Below, piece after piece: positions 8,682-17,400 of a stretch of DNA of 41,663 bases (position 1 is the stretch's first letter; each line of letters starts with the position of its first letter). The notes beneath the pieces are model-generated. The model was not told the DNA's origin. It saw only the letters and a program-made list of their open reading frames with translations, and searched no databases. A program made the translations under genes and the position numbers. The stretch comes from an uncultured Alphaproteobacteria bacterium (GTDB lineage Bacteria > Pseudomonadota > Alphaproteobacteria > Rhizobiales > Aestuariivirgaceae), in the NCBI GenBank assembly GCA_937872985.1, contig CALMUW010000101.1:1-41663 (forward strand), in the 5' to 3' direction.

Positions 8682-10055
8682 CTACACCACGGCGGGCAGG
8701 CGGAGATCAGCGCGCAGGCCGCCGTGCGCGCTTTCCGCCAGTTCCAGCGTGCCGCCATACATGGCCGCCGTTTCGGTCACGATGGAAAGGCCAAGACCCG
8801 ATCCCGCCTTGCTTTCATCCAGCCTGCGGCCACGTTTCATGGCTTCCGCCCGTTCTGCCGCTGGAATGCCGGGACCGTCATCCTCGACCCGTAGCACCAG
8901 CCAGTGGCGGCCATCGGCGGAAGGGGCCCGCAGCATGGTGACATCAACCCGCGCTTTGGCCCACTTGCAGGCATTGTCCATGAGATTGCCGGCCATTTCC
9001 TCGAAGTCCTGGCGCTCGCCGCGAAACCTCAAGCCGGTTTCGCCCGACAGATCCACGATGATGGCGCGGTCGCGGTGGATGCGCTCCAGGGTGCGGGCCA
9101 GTCCGGCCAGAACCTCGTCCACCGGCGTCACGGCGCCAATGGTCTGGGCCCGGGCGGCGCGGCGGGCGCGGTCGAGATAGAGCGCCACCTGCTCGCCCAT
9201 GAGCCGGGTCTGTTCCATGACCTTGCGGGCCAGCGGCGTCTTGCTGTCGCGCGCCTCGTTGGCAAGCACCGAGAGCGGTGTTTTCAAGGCATGGGCCAGA
9301 TTGCCCACCTGGGTGCGGGCGCGGTCAACGATTTCAGTGTTGGATTTTATGAGGAGATTGAGTTCATCGGCCACGGGTTGAATTTCCGAGGGGTAATCGC
9401 CGTGCAAACTGTCGGCCGAACCGCTGCGGATGGCGGCGAGATCGGTTTCCATGCTCTGCAAAGGCTTCAGTCCAAAGCGCACCTGGAAAAATACCGCCGC
9501 CAGCAGCCCAAGGCCCAACAGGCTCAGGACGATGGAAAGGGCACGATGAAAGGCACGGCGTTCAGCTTTCAACTCATCGAAGTTGCCCGCCACCAGAAAG
9601 GAATAGTCCGCCGCGCCGCCGAAAAGCTTGAAGCGCCGCTCGATGACGCGGAGCGCCTTGCCCTCACTGTCCGTCATGTGGAATCGCGCCACGCCATCCC
9701 GGTCACGCAGCGCCAGTTGCGCCGGCGTCGGCACCAGGCGGGTTTCCAGCAGCGATCCTGAGACGGCATCGGTCTGGCCCTTGCCCGCCGGCGGCGTCAC
9801 CTCCCAATACCAGCCCGACAGGGGCAGGCTGAAGCGTGTATCGGCCAGCGCCGTGTTCATGACCGGCGCGCCCTCCGGCGAAACCTCCACATTGGCGATG
9901 AGACCATCCATCACGGCAGCAAGCCGCGCATCGAAATTCCGTTCCAGCGCCTGATTGAACAGCTTGCCGAGCAGAAGTCCCGCCGCCGCGAGAATCAGTG
10001 CCGCCATCAGCGCCGAGGTCAGCGTCAGGCGCAGCGCCAGCGAGCGTTCACGCAT
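8682..10055 (-). CDS. Sensor histidine kinase (PhoQ/FeuQ-like)
   Basis: Inner-membrane sensor kinase of 457 aa. TM1 is at about 11-32 and TM2 at about 172-191 (LSIVLSLLGLGLLAAVFFQV), with a periplasmic sensor region of about 140 residues between. A HAMP-like linker (VRFGLKPLQSMETDLAAIRSG) follows. The phosphoacceptor His255 lies in the H-box GNLAHALKTPLSVLANEA; the ATPase domain has N-box GNLMDNACKWAK, G1 VEDDGPGIP and G2 GSGLGLSIV. The start overlaps the response regulator stop by 8 bp, so the pair is co-translated and cognate. H-box and gene order resemble FeuQ and PhoQ of alphaproteobacteria. The signal sensed is not visible. Confidence 0.93.
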   Translation of the reverse strand: MRERSLALRLTLTSALMAALILAAAGLLLGKLFNQALERNFDARLAAVMDGLIANVEVSPEGAPVMNTALADTRFSLPLSGWYWEVTPPAGKGQTDAVSGSLLETRLVPTPAQLALRDRDGVARFHMTDSEGKALRVIERRFKLFGGAADYSFLVAGNFDELKAERRAFHRALSIVLSLLGLGLLAAVFFQVRFGLKPLQSMETDLAAIRSGSADSLHGDYPSEIQPVADELNLLIKSNTEIVDRARTQVGNLAHALKTPLSVLANEARDSKTPLARKVMEQTRLMGEQVALYLDRARRAARAQTIGAVTPVDEVLAGLARTLERIHRDRAIIVDLSGETGLRFRGERQDFEEMAGNLMDNACKWAKARVDVTMLRAPSADGRHWLVLRVEDDGPGIPAAERAEAMKRGRRLDESKAGSGLGLSIVTETAAMYGGTLELAESAHGGLRADLRLPAVV

Positions 10056-10719
10056 CTTTCTGCGGCTCGGTCAGGGTATAGCCCATGCCGCGCACGGTAT
10101 GCAGCACATCAACGCCGAGCTTCTTGCGCAGGCGGCCCACGAAAACCTCGATGGTGTTGGAGTCGCGGTCGAAGTCCTGATCGTAGAGGTGCTCCACCAG
10201 TTCGGTGCGTGACACCACCTGGCCGCGATGGTGCATGAGATAGGCCAGGAGCCGGAACTCGAGAGACGTCAGCTTCACCGGCATGCCGTTGACGGTCACG
10301 CGCGCGCCCTTGGTGTCGAGGCTCAAGGGCCCACAGGACAACTCGCTGGTGGCATGGCCAGAGGCCCGGCGCAGCAGGGCGCGCACCCGGGCCAGCACTT
10401 CTTCCATGTGGAAGGGTTTGGCCACATAGTCATCGGCCCCGGCGTCGAAGCCCTGCACCTTGTCGCTCCAGCGGTCGCGGGCGGTGAGGATCAGCACCGG
10501 CATCTTCCGGCCGGCGCGCCGCCACTTCTCCAGAACCGAGACGCCATCCAGCACCGGCAGGCCAAGATCGAGAATCACCGCGTCATAGGGTTCGGTATCA
10601 CCAAGGAAATGCCCCTCCTCGCCGTCGAAGGCCTTGTCCACCACATAGCCCGCGTCGGACAGGGCGGCGGCAATCTGACGATTGAGATCAGGGTCGTCTT
10701 CAACGACAAGCAGGCGCAT
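10048..10719 (-). CDS. OmpR/PhoP-class response regulator (FeuP-like)
   Basis: DNA-binding response regulator, 223 aa. The receiver domain (1-115) has the acidic pair in VVEDDP, phosphoacceptor Asp51 (AVILDLGLPVLDG), Thr79 in LILTARD and Lys101 in VAKPF. The C-terminal winged helix (about 125-220) carries LTSLEFRLLAYLMHHRGQVV and FVGRLRKKLGVDVLHTVRGMGYTL. All catalytic residues are intact. It lies 30 bp after the PepSY-type protein and overlaps the kinase, forming a three-gene operon transcribed leftwards. Confidence 0.95.
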   Translation of the reverse strand: MRLLVVEDDPDLNRQIAAALSDAGYVVDKAFDGEEGHFLGDTEPYDAVILDLGLPVLDGVSVLEKWRRAGRKMPVLILTARDRWSDKVQGFDAGADDYVAKPFHMEEVLARVRALLRRASGHATSELSCGPLSLDTKGARVTVNGMPVKLTSLEFRLLAYLMHHRGQVVSRTELVEHLYDQDFDRDSNTIEVFVGRLRKKLGVDVLHTVRGMGYTLTEPQKDA

Positions 10720-10749
10720 GGTTCATTCCATGGGGTTGGCCCGGGCGGG

Positions 10750-11097
10750 TCACTGGACGCTGCCATCCTCGCCATTGACGATCACCCGGCTGACATCGGT
10801 GTCGGTGCGCAGGGTGACAGCATAATCACCGGACGGCAAGACCTTGACGCCGACCACGCTGGAGCCGGGCACACTGCGCTTGGCCAGGGCCGCGGCCTGC
10901 GAGGGCCGGATCTTGGTGAGCAGCGGGGCTGGCGGGTGAACCGCGGGCGGCCGGGGCAGCGGCGCGCCCATGTGATAATTGGGCACGAAAACGCGGGCAC
11001 CTGGCCGGTTCTGGGCCATGGCGGGCACGGCAAAGGCCATGAGCGCAGCCATAATGGCCGCGGTCACTGTTCCCGCCCTGTGGTTAAACCCGACCAT
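10750..11097 (-). CDS. Small secreted PepSY-like protein (FeuN-like position)
   Basis: A 115-aa protein with a signal peptide (hydrophobic TVTAAIMAALMAFAVPAMA, predicted cut after AMA) and a proline-rich linker (PLPRPPAVHPPAPLLTK). Its C-terminal half looks like a PepSY-type fold: IRPSQAAALAKRSVPGSSVV, then VKVLPSGDYAVTLRTDTDV and IVNGEDGSVQ. The ATG at 11097 is preceded by AAGGA at 9 bases; a TTG 9 bases earlier is less likely. It opens the operon with the two-component genes. In rhizobia, FeuN, a small periplasmic protein encoded just upstream of feuPQ, restrains the kinase; a similar role is inferred from size, location and gene order, not shown. Confidence 0.75.
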   Translation of the reverse strand: MVGFNHRAGTVTAAIMAALMAFAVPAMAQNRPGARVFVPNYHMGAPLPRPPAVHPPAPLLTKIRPSQAAALAKRSVPGSSVVGVKVLPSGDYAVTLRTDTDVSRVIVNGEDGSVQ

Positions 11098-11197
11098 GAC
11101 TCGCAATCCTTTCCGCCCAACCTCCTGCGGGCCTTCATACGCGCCGCAAACTGAACGGCGGATGAATAGGCAAATGACTGATTTTTAACGAAGACAC

Positions 11198-11698
11198 CTA
11201 TCTGGTTGGAGTGGCGGAGCGCTTCAAGACCCGGCTCAGTCCCGCTGTCGCCCCGGCCACCGCATCAGGCACGGTCAGGCGGGCAAAAATCTTCTCCAGC
11301 GTGCGACCGCCGACATAGCCCCCCATGCCGATGTTGAGAAAATCCCAGAACCCTTCGGGCAGCGATTGCCAGCGCGGATTGAAGGGCACGCTATGGCCCA
11401 CCACGCCATCGGCCAGCGGCAGGACGAGCCCCACCAGCACCAGAAAGCCCATGAGCAGCACCATGAGCAGGGGCCGCCAGCTCCGGGTCAGCCAGTGTTC
11501 GGAATTGACCTCGGCCAGAACCACGGCCTGCTGCAATTCCAGCGCCTGGCCGAGATGGCTGAGCAGATTGCCTTCCAACTCCGCCTTCAGCTTCCGGCGC
11601 AGTTCCACATCGGCCACGTAGGCATCGATGATCTTGCCCACCGGACCGGACATGAGGCCGGAAACCAGACCGGAAATCATCGTCAGCGGCAGCGTCAT
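11198..11698 (-). CDS. Holin of the GTA 3TM type
   Basis: Membrane protein of 166 aa resembling the GTA_holin_3TM family. An N-terminal amphipathic part and a charged helix (DVELRRKLKAELEGNLLSHLGQ) precede WRPLLMVLLMGFLVLVGLVL (TM) and a C-terminal FLNIGMGGYVGGRTLEKI, a glycine-rich motif that is the family hallmark. It would permeabilise the inner membrane so the endolysin can act. The ATG at 11698 overlaps the endolysin stop in TGATG; a GTG one codon earlier is possible. It is the last gene of the GTA cluster. Confidence 0.82.
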   Translation of the reverse strand: MTLPLTMISGLVSGLMSGPVGKIIDAYVADVELRRKLKAELEGNLLSHLGQALELQQAVVLAEVNSEHWLTRSWRPLLMVLLMGFLVLVGLVLPLADGVVGHSVPFNPRWQSLPEGFWDFLNIGMGGYVGGRTLEKIFARLTVPDAVAGATAGLSRVLKRSATPTR

Positions 11699-12360
11699 CA
11701 CACACCTTCCTCGCGCGCCTTGCGGCGGCGCTCATAAATCACCACCCCCGCCCCGGTCAGGGCGGCGGCCAACAATCCAATCATCAGCGCGGTGGGCGAC
11801 AGCAGCGCCTGCCCCATGGCGGCCAGTGCCGCCAGCAGCGCCGCCAGAACGGTGCGGCTCCGGGCCAGGCTCTTGCCCTCCGGCACATCGGGGGGCGCGG
11901 TTTGCGCGGCCTCCTTCGGCGCACCGGCAAACATGGCCGCTTCGGCGGCGCGGCGCCTGATCAATCCGGGCAGCGTCCGCCCGCCCGCCTTGACCCACAG
12001 GCCCAGGCGGCGCGGCACGGCGGCAAAGTCGCCCGCATTCACCGCCTTCAGCACGCTGGAACGGCGGAAATTGCCCAGGCCCACATTATAGGCAAAGGAG
12101 ACGAGGGCCGAGAATTGCGTATCACTGAGCGGCACGGCCACGGCCCGCGCCACGCCAGCGGAAAATTCCGCCACGTCGCGCGTCAAGATTTCCTCGGCTT
12201 CAGCGCGCGTGATTTTCATGCCGGGCCTGACCTCCGGCGGCCCCGCCATGGCCGTGTGGCCATACCCGATGGTCCAGACTCCGGCGGCATCGCGATAGGC
12301 GAGCCCGCGAAATCCTTCCTGTTCGCGAATGAGGGCCAGACCCTCCGCGCTTACTTTCAT
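11698..12360 (-). CDS. GH24 lysozyme (endolysin) with C-terminal membrane helices
   Basis: Phage-type muramidase of 220 aa. The catalytic triad of T4 lysozyme (Glu-x8-Asp-x5-Thr) is present with exact spacing: Glu15, Asp24 and Thr30 in EGFRGLAYRDAAGVWTIGYG. SFAYNVGLGNFRRSSVLKAVNAG and the RRAAEAAMFAG segment complete the domain (about 1-145). There is no N-terminal signal or SAR helix. Instead, two hydrophobic stretches follow near 169-190 and 193-212, ending in ERRRKAREEGV, which would anchor the protein in the inner membrane. It releases particles by cutting peptidoglycan and lies between the XhlA-like protein and the holin. Ribosome site AGGAGATAAGG precedes the ATG. Confidence 0.88.
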   Translation of the reverse strand: MKVSAEGLALIREQEGFRGLAYRDAAGVWTIGYGHTAMAGPPEVRPGMKITRAEAEEILTRDVAEFSAGVARAVAVPLSDTQFSALVSFAYNVGLGNFRRSSVLKAVNAGDFAAVPRRLGLWVKAGGRTLPGLIRRRAAEAAMFAGAPKEAAQTAPPDVPEGKSLARSRTVLAALLAALAAMGQALLSPTALMIGLLAAALTGAGVVIYERRRKAREEGV

Positions 12361-12377
12361 CCTTATCTCCTGAATTG

Positions 12378-12590
12378 TCAGCCGCGCAGCAGCACGGGCA
12401 GATAGCGGCCCAGCACGGCCCCCAGCGTCAGCGACAGGCTCATGACCAGCGCCAGCATGCGCCAGCCACCGCGCGCCTGAACCAGCGCATCACGGATCTC
12501 GCGCACGTCGTGGCGGATGGCCTGCAACTCCTGCTCCACCGCGCCCATGCGGGCATCGAGATTGCCCACCTCACGTTCCAGCGTGGTCAT
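12378..12590 (-). CDS. Small coiled-coil membrane protein, XhlA-like
   Basis: A 70-aa protein: residues 1-40 form a heptad-rich helix (LEREVGNLDARMGAVEQELQ, then IRHDVREIRDALVQ) followed by one membrane segment (MLALVMSLSLTLGAVLG). Coiled coil plus a single TM is the layout of phage XhlA/haemolysin-type lysis accessory proteins. It overlaps the end of the DUF2793 gene by 4 bp (ATGA) and is followed 17 bp later by the endolysin, so it is probably part of the lysis cassette. Exact function unknown. Confidence 0.7.
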   Translation of the reverse strand: MTTLEREVGNLDARMGAVEQELQAIRHDVREIRDALVQARGGWRMLALVMSLSLTLGAVLGRYLPVLLRG

Positions 12591-14494
12591 GAGGCCAGAA
12601 CCCAGGCCAGCATTTCCGCCGAAGACCAGGCCCGGTCGACGACGCCCGCGGCCAGCAATCCACTGTTCAACTGGGCCGCGCCATCACTGTGGCCGAGCAT
12701 GAGAGTGGTTGGCGCGGCGGGCACGGTGCTCACTGTTCCCTCCACCACGGCCCCGCCGGTCACGCATGTCTTTATCTTGCGCGCCGCCTGGTCGATCACC
12801 GCCACGGCGCGGCAGCGGCTGCCCGCCACCATGGCGGAACTGACCGCCGAGCCGGTGAGCACGCCACCCGCCGTCACGCTGGCCGTCACCGTGGCCGCCC
12901 CCGCCGCCGCCGCCAGAACCAGCCGCTCGCCTGCGCCCGCCGCCAGAACCGCCAGCGTGCGCGGGGCGGCGGCGGGCGGCGGGGCAATGAATTCCACCGC
13001 CAGAGTCATTTCATCGCTGGTGAAACCCGAGACCGGCATGGTCAGGACATCCCCGGCGCGGGTCACGGCAGCGCCCGTGGCATTGTCGAAGAAGCTGGGG
13101 GGATAGCGGCCTTCGCTGACATTGATGCGGCCTACGCGCACCCGCCTGGCCGAATGGATGGAGCGTTTCTGTACACCATAGACGGTATAGGTGGGCGTAG
13201 CGGCAGTCGTCACATGGGCCGAGAGATGATAGACGCCACCGGCATAGGGCCCTTCCACCCGGAACCCCTGAACCCCGGTGTCCGGGTTCTTGATGTTCTG
13301 GGCGGGCTCGAAGAGATCAAAGGAAAGATCGGTGGTCGTGGGCACATCACCATCGGCCACAATCACCTCGGCCTGAATATTGTAGGTGGTGTTGCCCGCC
13401 GGGGTCATGCGGCCATAGGCATAGCGGGCCAGGGTGTTGTCGGCAAAATCCCACCAGGTACCGGTCCGTCCGGAGCCGGATGGCGGTGGGGTGTCAGCAA
13501 CATTGGCCTTGTCAGTCAGGAGCGCCACACTCTGCTGCGAATATTTGTTGAGGATGGTGGCCGCAGGTTCGATCAGCAGGCCCGCCGCCGTGCCATCGCC
13601 AAGGAAGTGGGGCCGCAGGCTGTTGGCCGCCATCAGTTCCAGGCGCCGCTTGCGGCTGATCAGGCTCGCACCGGCAGCCGAGGTCAATTGCGACAGGCCG
13701 GCGTTCAGCGTGGTCAGGGCCAGACTGCCCACCGCGCCGCTGACGATGGCGGCCGCAAGACAATCGACGGCGAGCAGGTTGCCGCCGCGCCAGCGCATGG
13801 GAAAGCGCGCCTGGACGGCGGCGATGCGATCGGTGTCGCCGGGGGTCAGAACACCGTTGCCCACCAGCTTGCCGGTGGCGGCGTCGATGGTCAGCGCCTC
13901 GCGCCAGACCGCGCCATCGGCGGAAACCTTGAGATGGAAGTGGTCATCCCCGGCCAGGCCCATTTCGGCCCGGCCCGACCAATTGTCCTGAAACAAGAGT
14001 GACGCCGTATTGGCAACCGCCGCCTTGTTGATCTTCAGGCGATGATCGCCGCCGGCATGGGTCAGAAGCGTATTGGCCGCAGCCACCGCCAAGCGGTTGT
14101 CGTCATTGGCCGTGGTGGCCACACCCAGCAGGGGAATGTTCTGCACCGGCCCGGCCACCGGCACCGCCTGCCAGACACCGCCCTCAAAGACCAGATGCAA
14201 TTTCTCATCGCTTACCCACAGGCGCCAGCCCGCGGCGGGCACCAGAAAGCGCCAGGCGCCCTCGTCGCGCAAGGCAATGTGCCCGGCCTGTCCGGCCCAG
14301 TCGCCCGTTCCCGGTGCGGCCACAAGATAGCGCGCGCCCACGGCGGCAGCGGCGGGCGGTTCACTCAGACTGCGCGTCGGCACGGCGAGCTGGACCAGGC
14401 TGTCCAGCATCATCAGGGCCTCGTTGTGGGTGACATGTTTCTGGGCCTGGGCTGCTGCCATGAGCGGCAGTCCCAAGAGGGGCGTATCAGACAT
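12587..14494 (-). CDS. DUF2793 domain protein, probable GTA fibre or adhesin
   Basis: A 635-aa protein. Residues about 5-95 carry the DUF2793 hallmark (LPLMAAAQAQKHVTHNEALM, then VQLAVPTRSLSEPPA and WRFLVPAAGWRLWVSDE), a domain found at the end of alphaproteobacterial GTA and phage tail modules. A middle region (residues 130-235, LLFQDNWSGRAEMGLAGDDHF and DTDRIAAVQARFPMRWRGG) resembles phage tail-fibre sequences. The C-terminal part (about 380-635) is beta-rich, with a laminin/concanavalin-like segment (LAVEFIAPPPAAAPRTL...TVTASVTAGG), compatible with sugar binding. It starts 8 bp inside the gp15 gene. A receptor-binding role is inferred. Confidence 0.75.
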   Translation of the reverse strand: MSDTPLLGLPLMAAAQAQKHVTHNEALMMLDSLVQLAVPTRSLSEPPAAAAVGARYLVAAPGTGDWAGQAGHIALRDEGAWRFLVPAAGWRLWVSDEKLHLVFEGGVWQAVPVAGPVQNIPLLGVATTANDDNRLAVAAANTLLTHAGGDHRLKINKAAVANTASLLFQDNWSGRAEMGLAGDDHFHLKVSADGAVWREALTIDAATGKLVGNGVLTPGDTDRIAAVQARFPMRWRGGNLLAVDCLAAAIVSGAVGSLALTTLNAGLSQLTSAAGASLISRKRRLELMAANSLRPHFLGDGTAAGLLIEPAATILNKYSQQSVALLTDKANVADTPPPSGSGRTGTWWDFADNTLARYAYGRMTPAGNTTYNIQAEVIVADGDVPTTTDLSFDLFEPAQNIKNPDTGVQGFRVEGPYAGGVYHLSAHVTTAATPTYTVYGVQKRSIHSARRVRVGRINVSEGRYPPSFFDNATGAAVTRAGDVLTMPVSGFTSDEMTLAVEFIAPPPAAAPRTLAVLAAGAGERLVLAAAAGAATVTASVTAGGVLTGSAVSSAMVAGSRCRAVAVIDQAARKIKTCVTGGAVVEGTVSTVPAAPTTLMLGHSDGAAQLNSGLLAAGVVDRAWSSAEMLAWVLAS

Positions 14495-17400
14495 CGAGCG
14501 TCATCTCCGTGAAGGTTCCGGGGCCATGGGTGGCCGAAAGCTGCGCCACGCGCAGGCTGAGGGGGCTGGCCGTGCCGCCGCGGTCGGCGGTCTCGTCGGC
14601 AGAGGCATAGAACCACTCGGGGCTCGCCACCTCGGCGCTGCGCAGCTTTGCGCCCGCGCGCCAGATCTCGACGCGATAGGCCTCGCGTTCCTCGCCCAGG
14701 GGAATTTCCTCCGGCTCCCAGGCATCGGCAGCAACGCGGCCTCGCCTGATCCAGCGCGCGGCAATGCCCGCTGCCGTGCGGCTGAGGCGCAGGCGGCAGG
14801 GTGAAAGCGGCCTGAAGGCACGGGCCGCTTCATCGCTCGCCACCTCCGTCACGGCAGGATGGCCGACATCGTAGTACACCGGCCCCACCCGCCAGACCCC
14901 AGTGCCAGCACCGGCTCCTGCGGGCTGGACCACGGCCGCATTGATCAGCACAAAGTGCGCGCCCGCCGGACGGGCATTGGGCATTTCCGCCTCAGACCCG
15001 CCCTGTGCGCGCAACAGCCGCGACAGGCGATAGGTCTTGGGCGCGATCAGTTCGGCCCGGCCAAATTGCAGGACTTCAAAGCCGCTGGCCGCATCCCCCA
15101 CGGCAGCCATGTTGGCCCCGTTCAGCACCTCGGCATCACTGGCGGAATGGAGCGCACCATGGTCAAGCTCGACGGTAACAGACGTGGCCCAGTCGAAGCG
15201 GTGCTGCACCCCGGCAGCCAGGGCCGTGGTGGTGCGGCCCATGGTGGCCTGGGCGTCCAGCGTCCGGTCAAAAAGAAAGGAAGCTTCGCCCTGCTGACGC
15301 GACAGGGCAAGACTGCCCGGCCAGGGCGTGGACTGCACGGCAAACCAGGGCACCCCATCCGTGCCCCCTTCCCAATGGGGGAGATCAAGCACCACCACCT
15401 GCGGCGGGCCAAAAACCGTCGCCGGTTTCATGCCGCCGCCGCGCGCTGCCGTCTCGCTCACCGCATAAACACGATCATCATGGGCGCGCGCGACCATTTG
15501 CAACGATCCGCGATCGGTCACGCCGGTCAGGCGAAAGCGCGCGCCATTCAGCATCACCGCATCGCCCGGTTCCAGTCCGCCCCAGGAGGGCGGCAGGGCA
15601 AAGCTCACTTCCTCGCGCTGCCGCCAGGTCTCGGCCAGCGCCACGTCGGCCCTGGCCTGGGCCAGGCCCTGGCGCAGGGCGCAGGGCATGGACAGCGTCA
15701 CCTCGCGGGCGCTGGCCACGCCCTGGCGCTCGGCCCGCACCACGGCGGAACGATAATCGAGGCCGGATTCGGCATAGGCCAGGCGCAGGGCAAGCGGCAG
15801 GTCTGTCTCCTGCGTGCGGGTCAGGGTGAAAAGCTCGCGCCCCTCCTCCTCCACCAGATCAGCGCGCGACACATCCGGGCCCGTGGCCAGGGCGCGGCCA
15901 CGGAAGGCCATGCTCTCGCCGCGCTCCACCGCGTCGATGGCAAAGCCCGCCAGCAGTTCCTCCAGCGCCTCGCGTCCGCTCATGGGCCGGTCCAGCACCA
16001 AGCCGTCGATGAGGGCATGAACGCCCTCCACCGCCACCGGCGGCAGGCCATGATCCGCCGCCACTTCGGCAATGAGGCGGCCAAAATCAACCGCCCCCAG
16101 CCGGCCGTTCAGCCAATGGCCGCGGGCATAGTTGGCGCTGTCGCTCCAGACATCGGCAAGCGCCGGAAAGGCGGGATAGGGCCGTGCATCCCAGCACCAG
16201 AGGTAAATCCGGCTGGCATCCACCATGGTGCCGCCGTAGTGGGCCGAGACCGGATTATGCGCGCCCGCCCGCGCCCAGAAGCCGTTCAGAACCTCGGCAT
16301 ACCGGTATTGGATCAGGTCGTCGCGTTCGCCCGACGAAAACCACGGCAGGCCGCTCTCGGCGGACTTGGCGTCGAAGAACTGGTTGGGTTGATTGGCACC
16401 CTTGTCGATGGCGGGGCAACCCGCCTCGGTGAACCAGATGGGCTTGGACTGCGGCACCCAGGCGGTGGGGGCCGCCGCTTCCACCCCGCCGGGCCGGTCA
16501 TGATGCGCGTTGCTCCACCAGCCCAGGAGATCCTTGGGCCGGAACACCCAGTCCTTGCCCAGGGCCGCATCGCGGATGGGCGTCCGGCGCTGCGCCGCGC
16601 GGTCAGCGGGGCTGGCATAATACCAGTCATGGCCCTCGCCGCCGGTGATGCCCTGTTCCAGATAGGCCGGATCATGGGGGCTGCGGAAACCCGCCTCACG
16701 GTCGAGATGGCTCACGCCGTCACGCCAGTCGCTCAGGGGGAAATAATTGTCGATCCCCACCGCCGCGATTTCCGGCGCGGCCCAGAGCGGATCGAGGTGG
16801 AACAGGCGGTCGCCGGTGCCATCTCCGGGCTGATGGCCCCAGTATTCGCTCCAGTCCGCGCCATAGGTCAACCTGGCATCGGGCAGCATTTGCTGCACCT
16901 CGGCGGCCAGCGCCACCAGCGCCGTCACGAAGGGATAGGTGCTGGCGGCGCTGCGGATGGTGGTCAGCCCGCGCAATTCGCTGCCGATGACAAAGGCATC
17001 AACCCCGCCCGCCGCCCTGGCCAGTGCTGCCATGTGCAGGACCATGCGGCGATAGGACCATTCGGCGGGGCCGGCATAGGCGACAGTTGTTCCGTTCACG
17101 GGATAATGGATGGCGGAGGCGGTGCCCACGAAGGCCGCCACCTCGCTGGCCGCCGCCGCGGTCTTGTCGGTGGTGCCGGGCAGGCCGGGAGCCAGCGCCA
17201 GGCCGATGCGCCCGCGCCAGGGATAGGGCGGCTGGCCCATGGCCCCGCTGGCGTCCGGCAGGGTGTTGCCCGCGGGAATGTCCATCAGAATGAAGGGATT
17301 CATCATCACCTTCAGCCCGCGCGCCCGGGCGTCCTGAATGGCGCGAATGACCGCGGCATCGGCGGGCGTGCCGCCAAAGGCCGGGGCACCTGCCACCGTG

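Noticed and set aside
8436..8894. Small forward frames in the gap after the AraC regulator
   Set aside because: They run into the antisense of the kinase gene and have neither a good ribosome site nor a recognisable domain.
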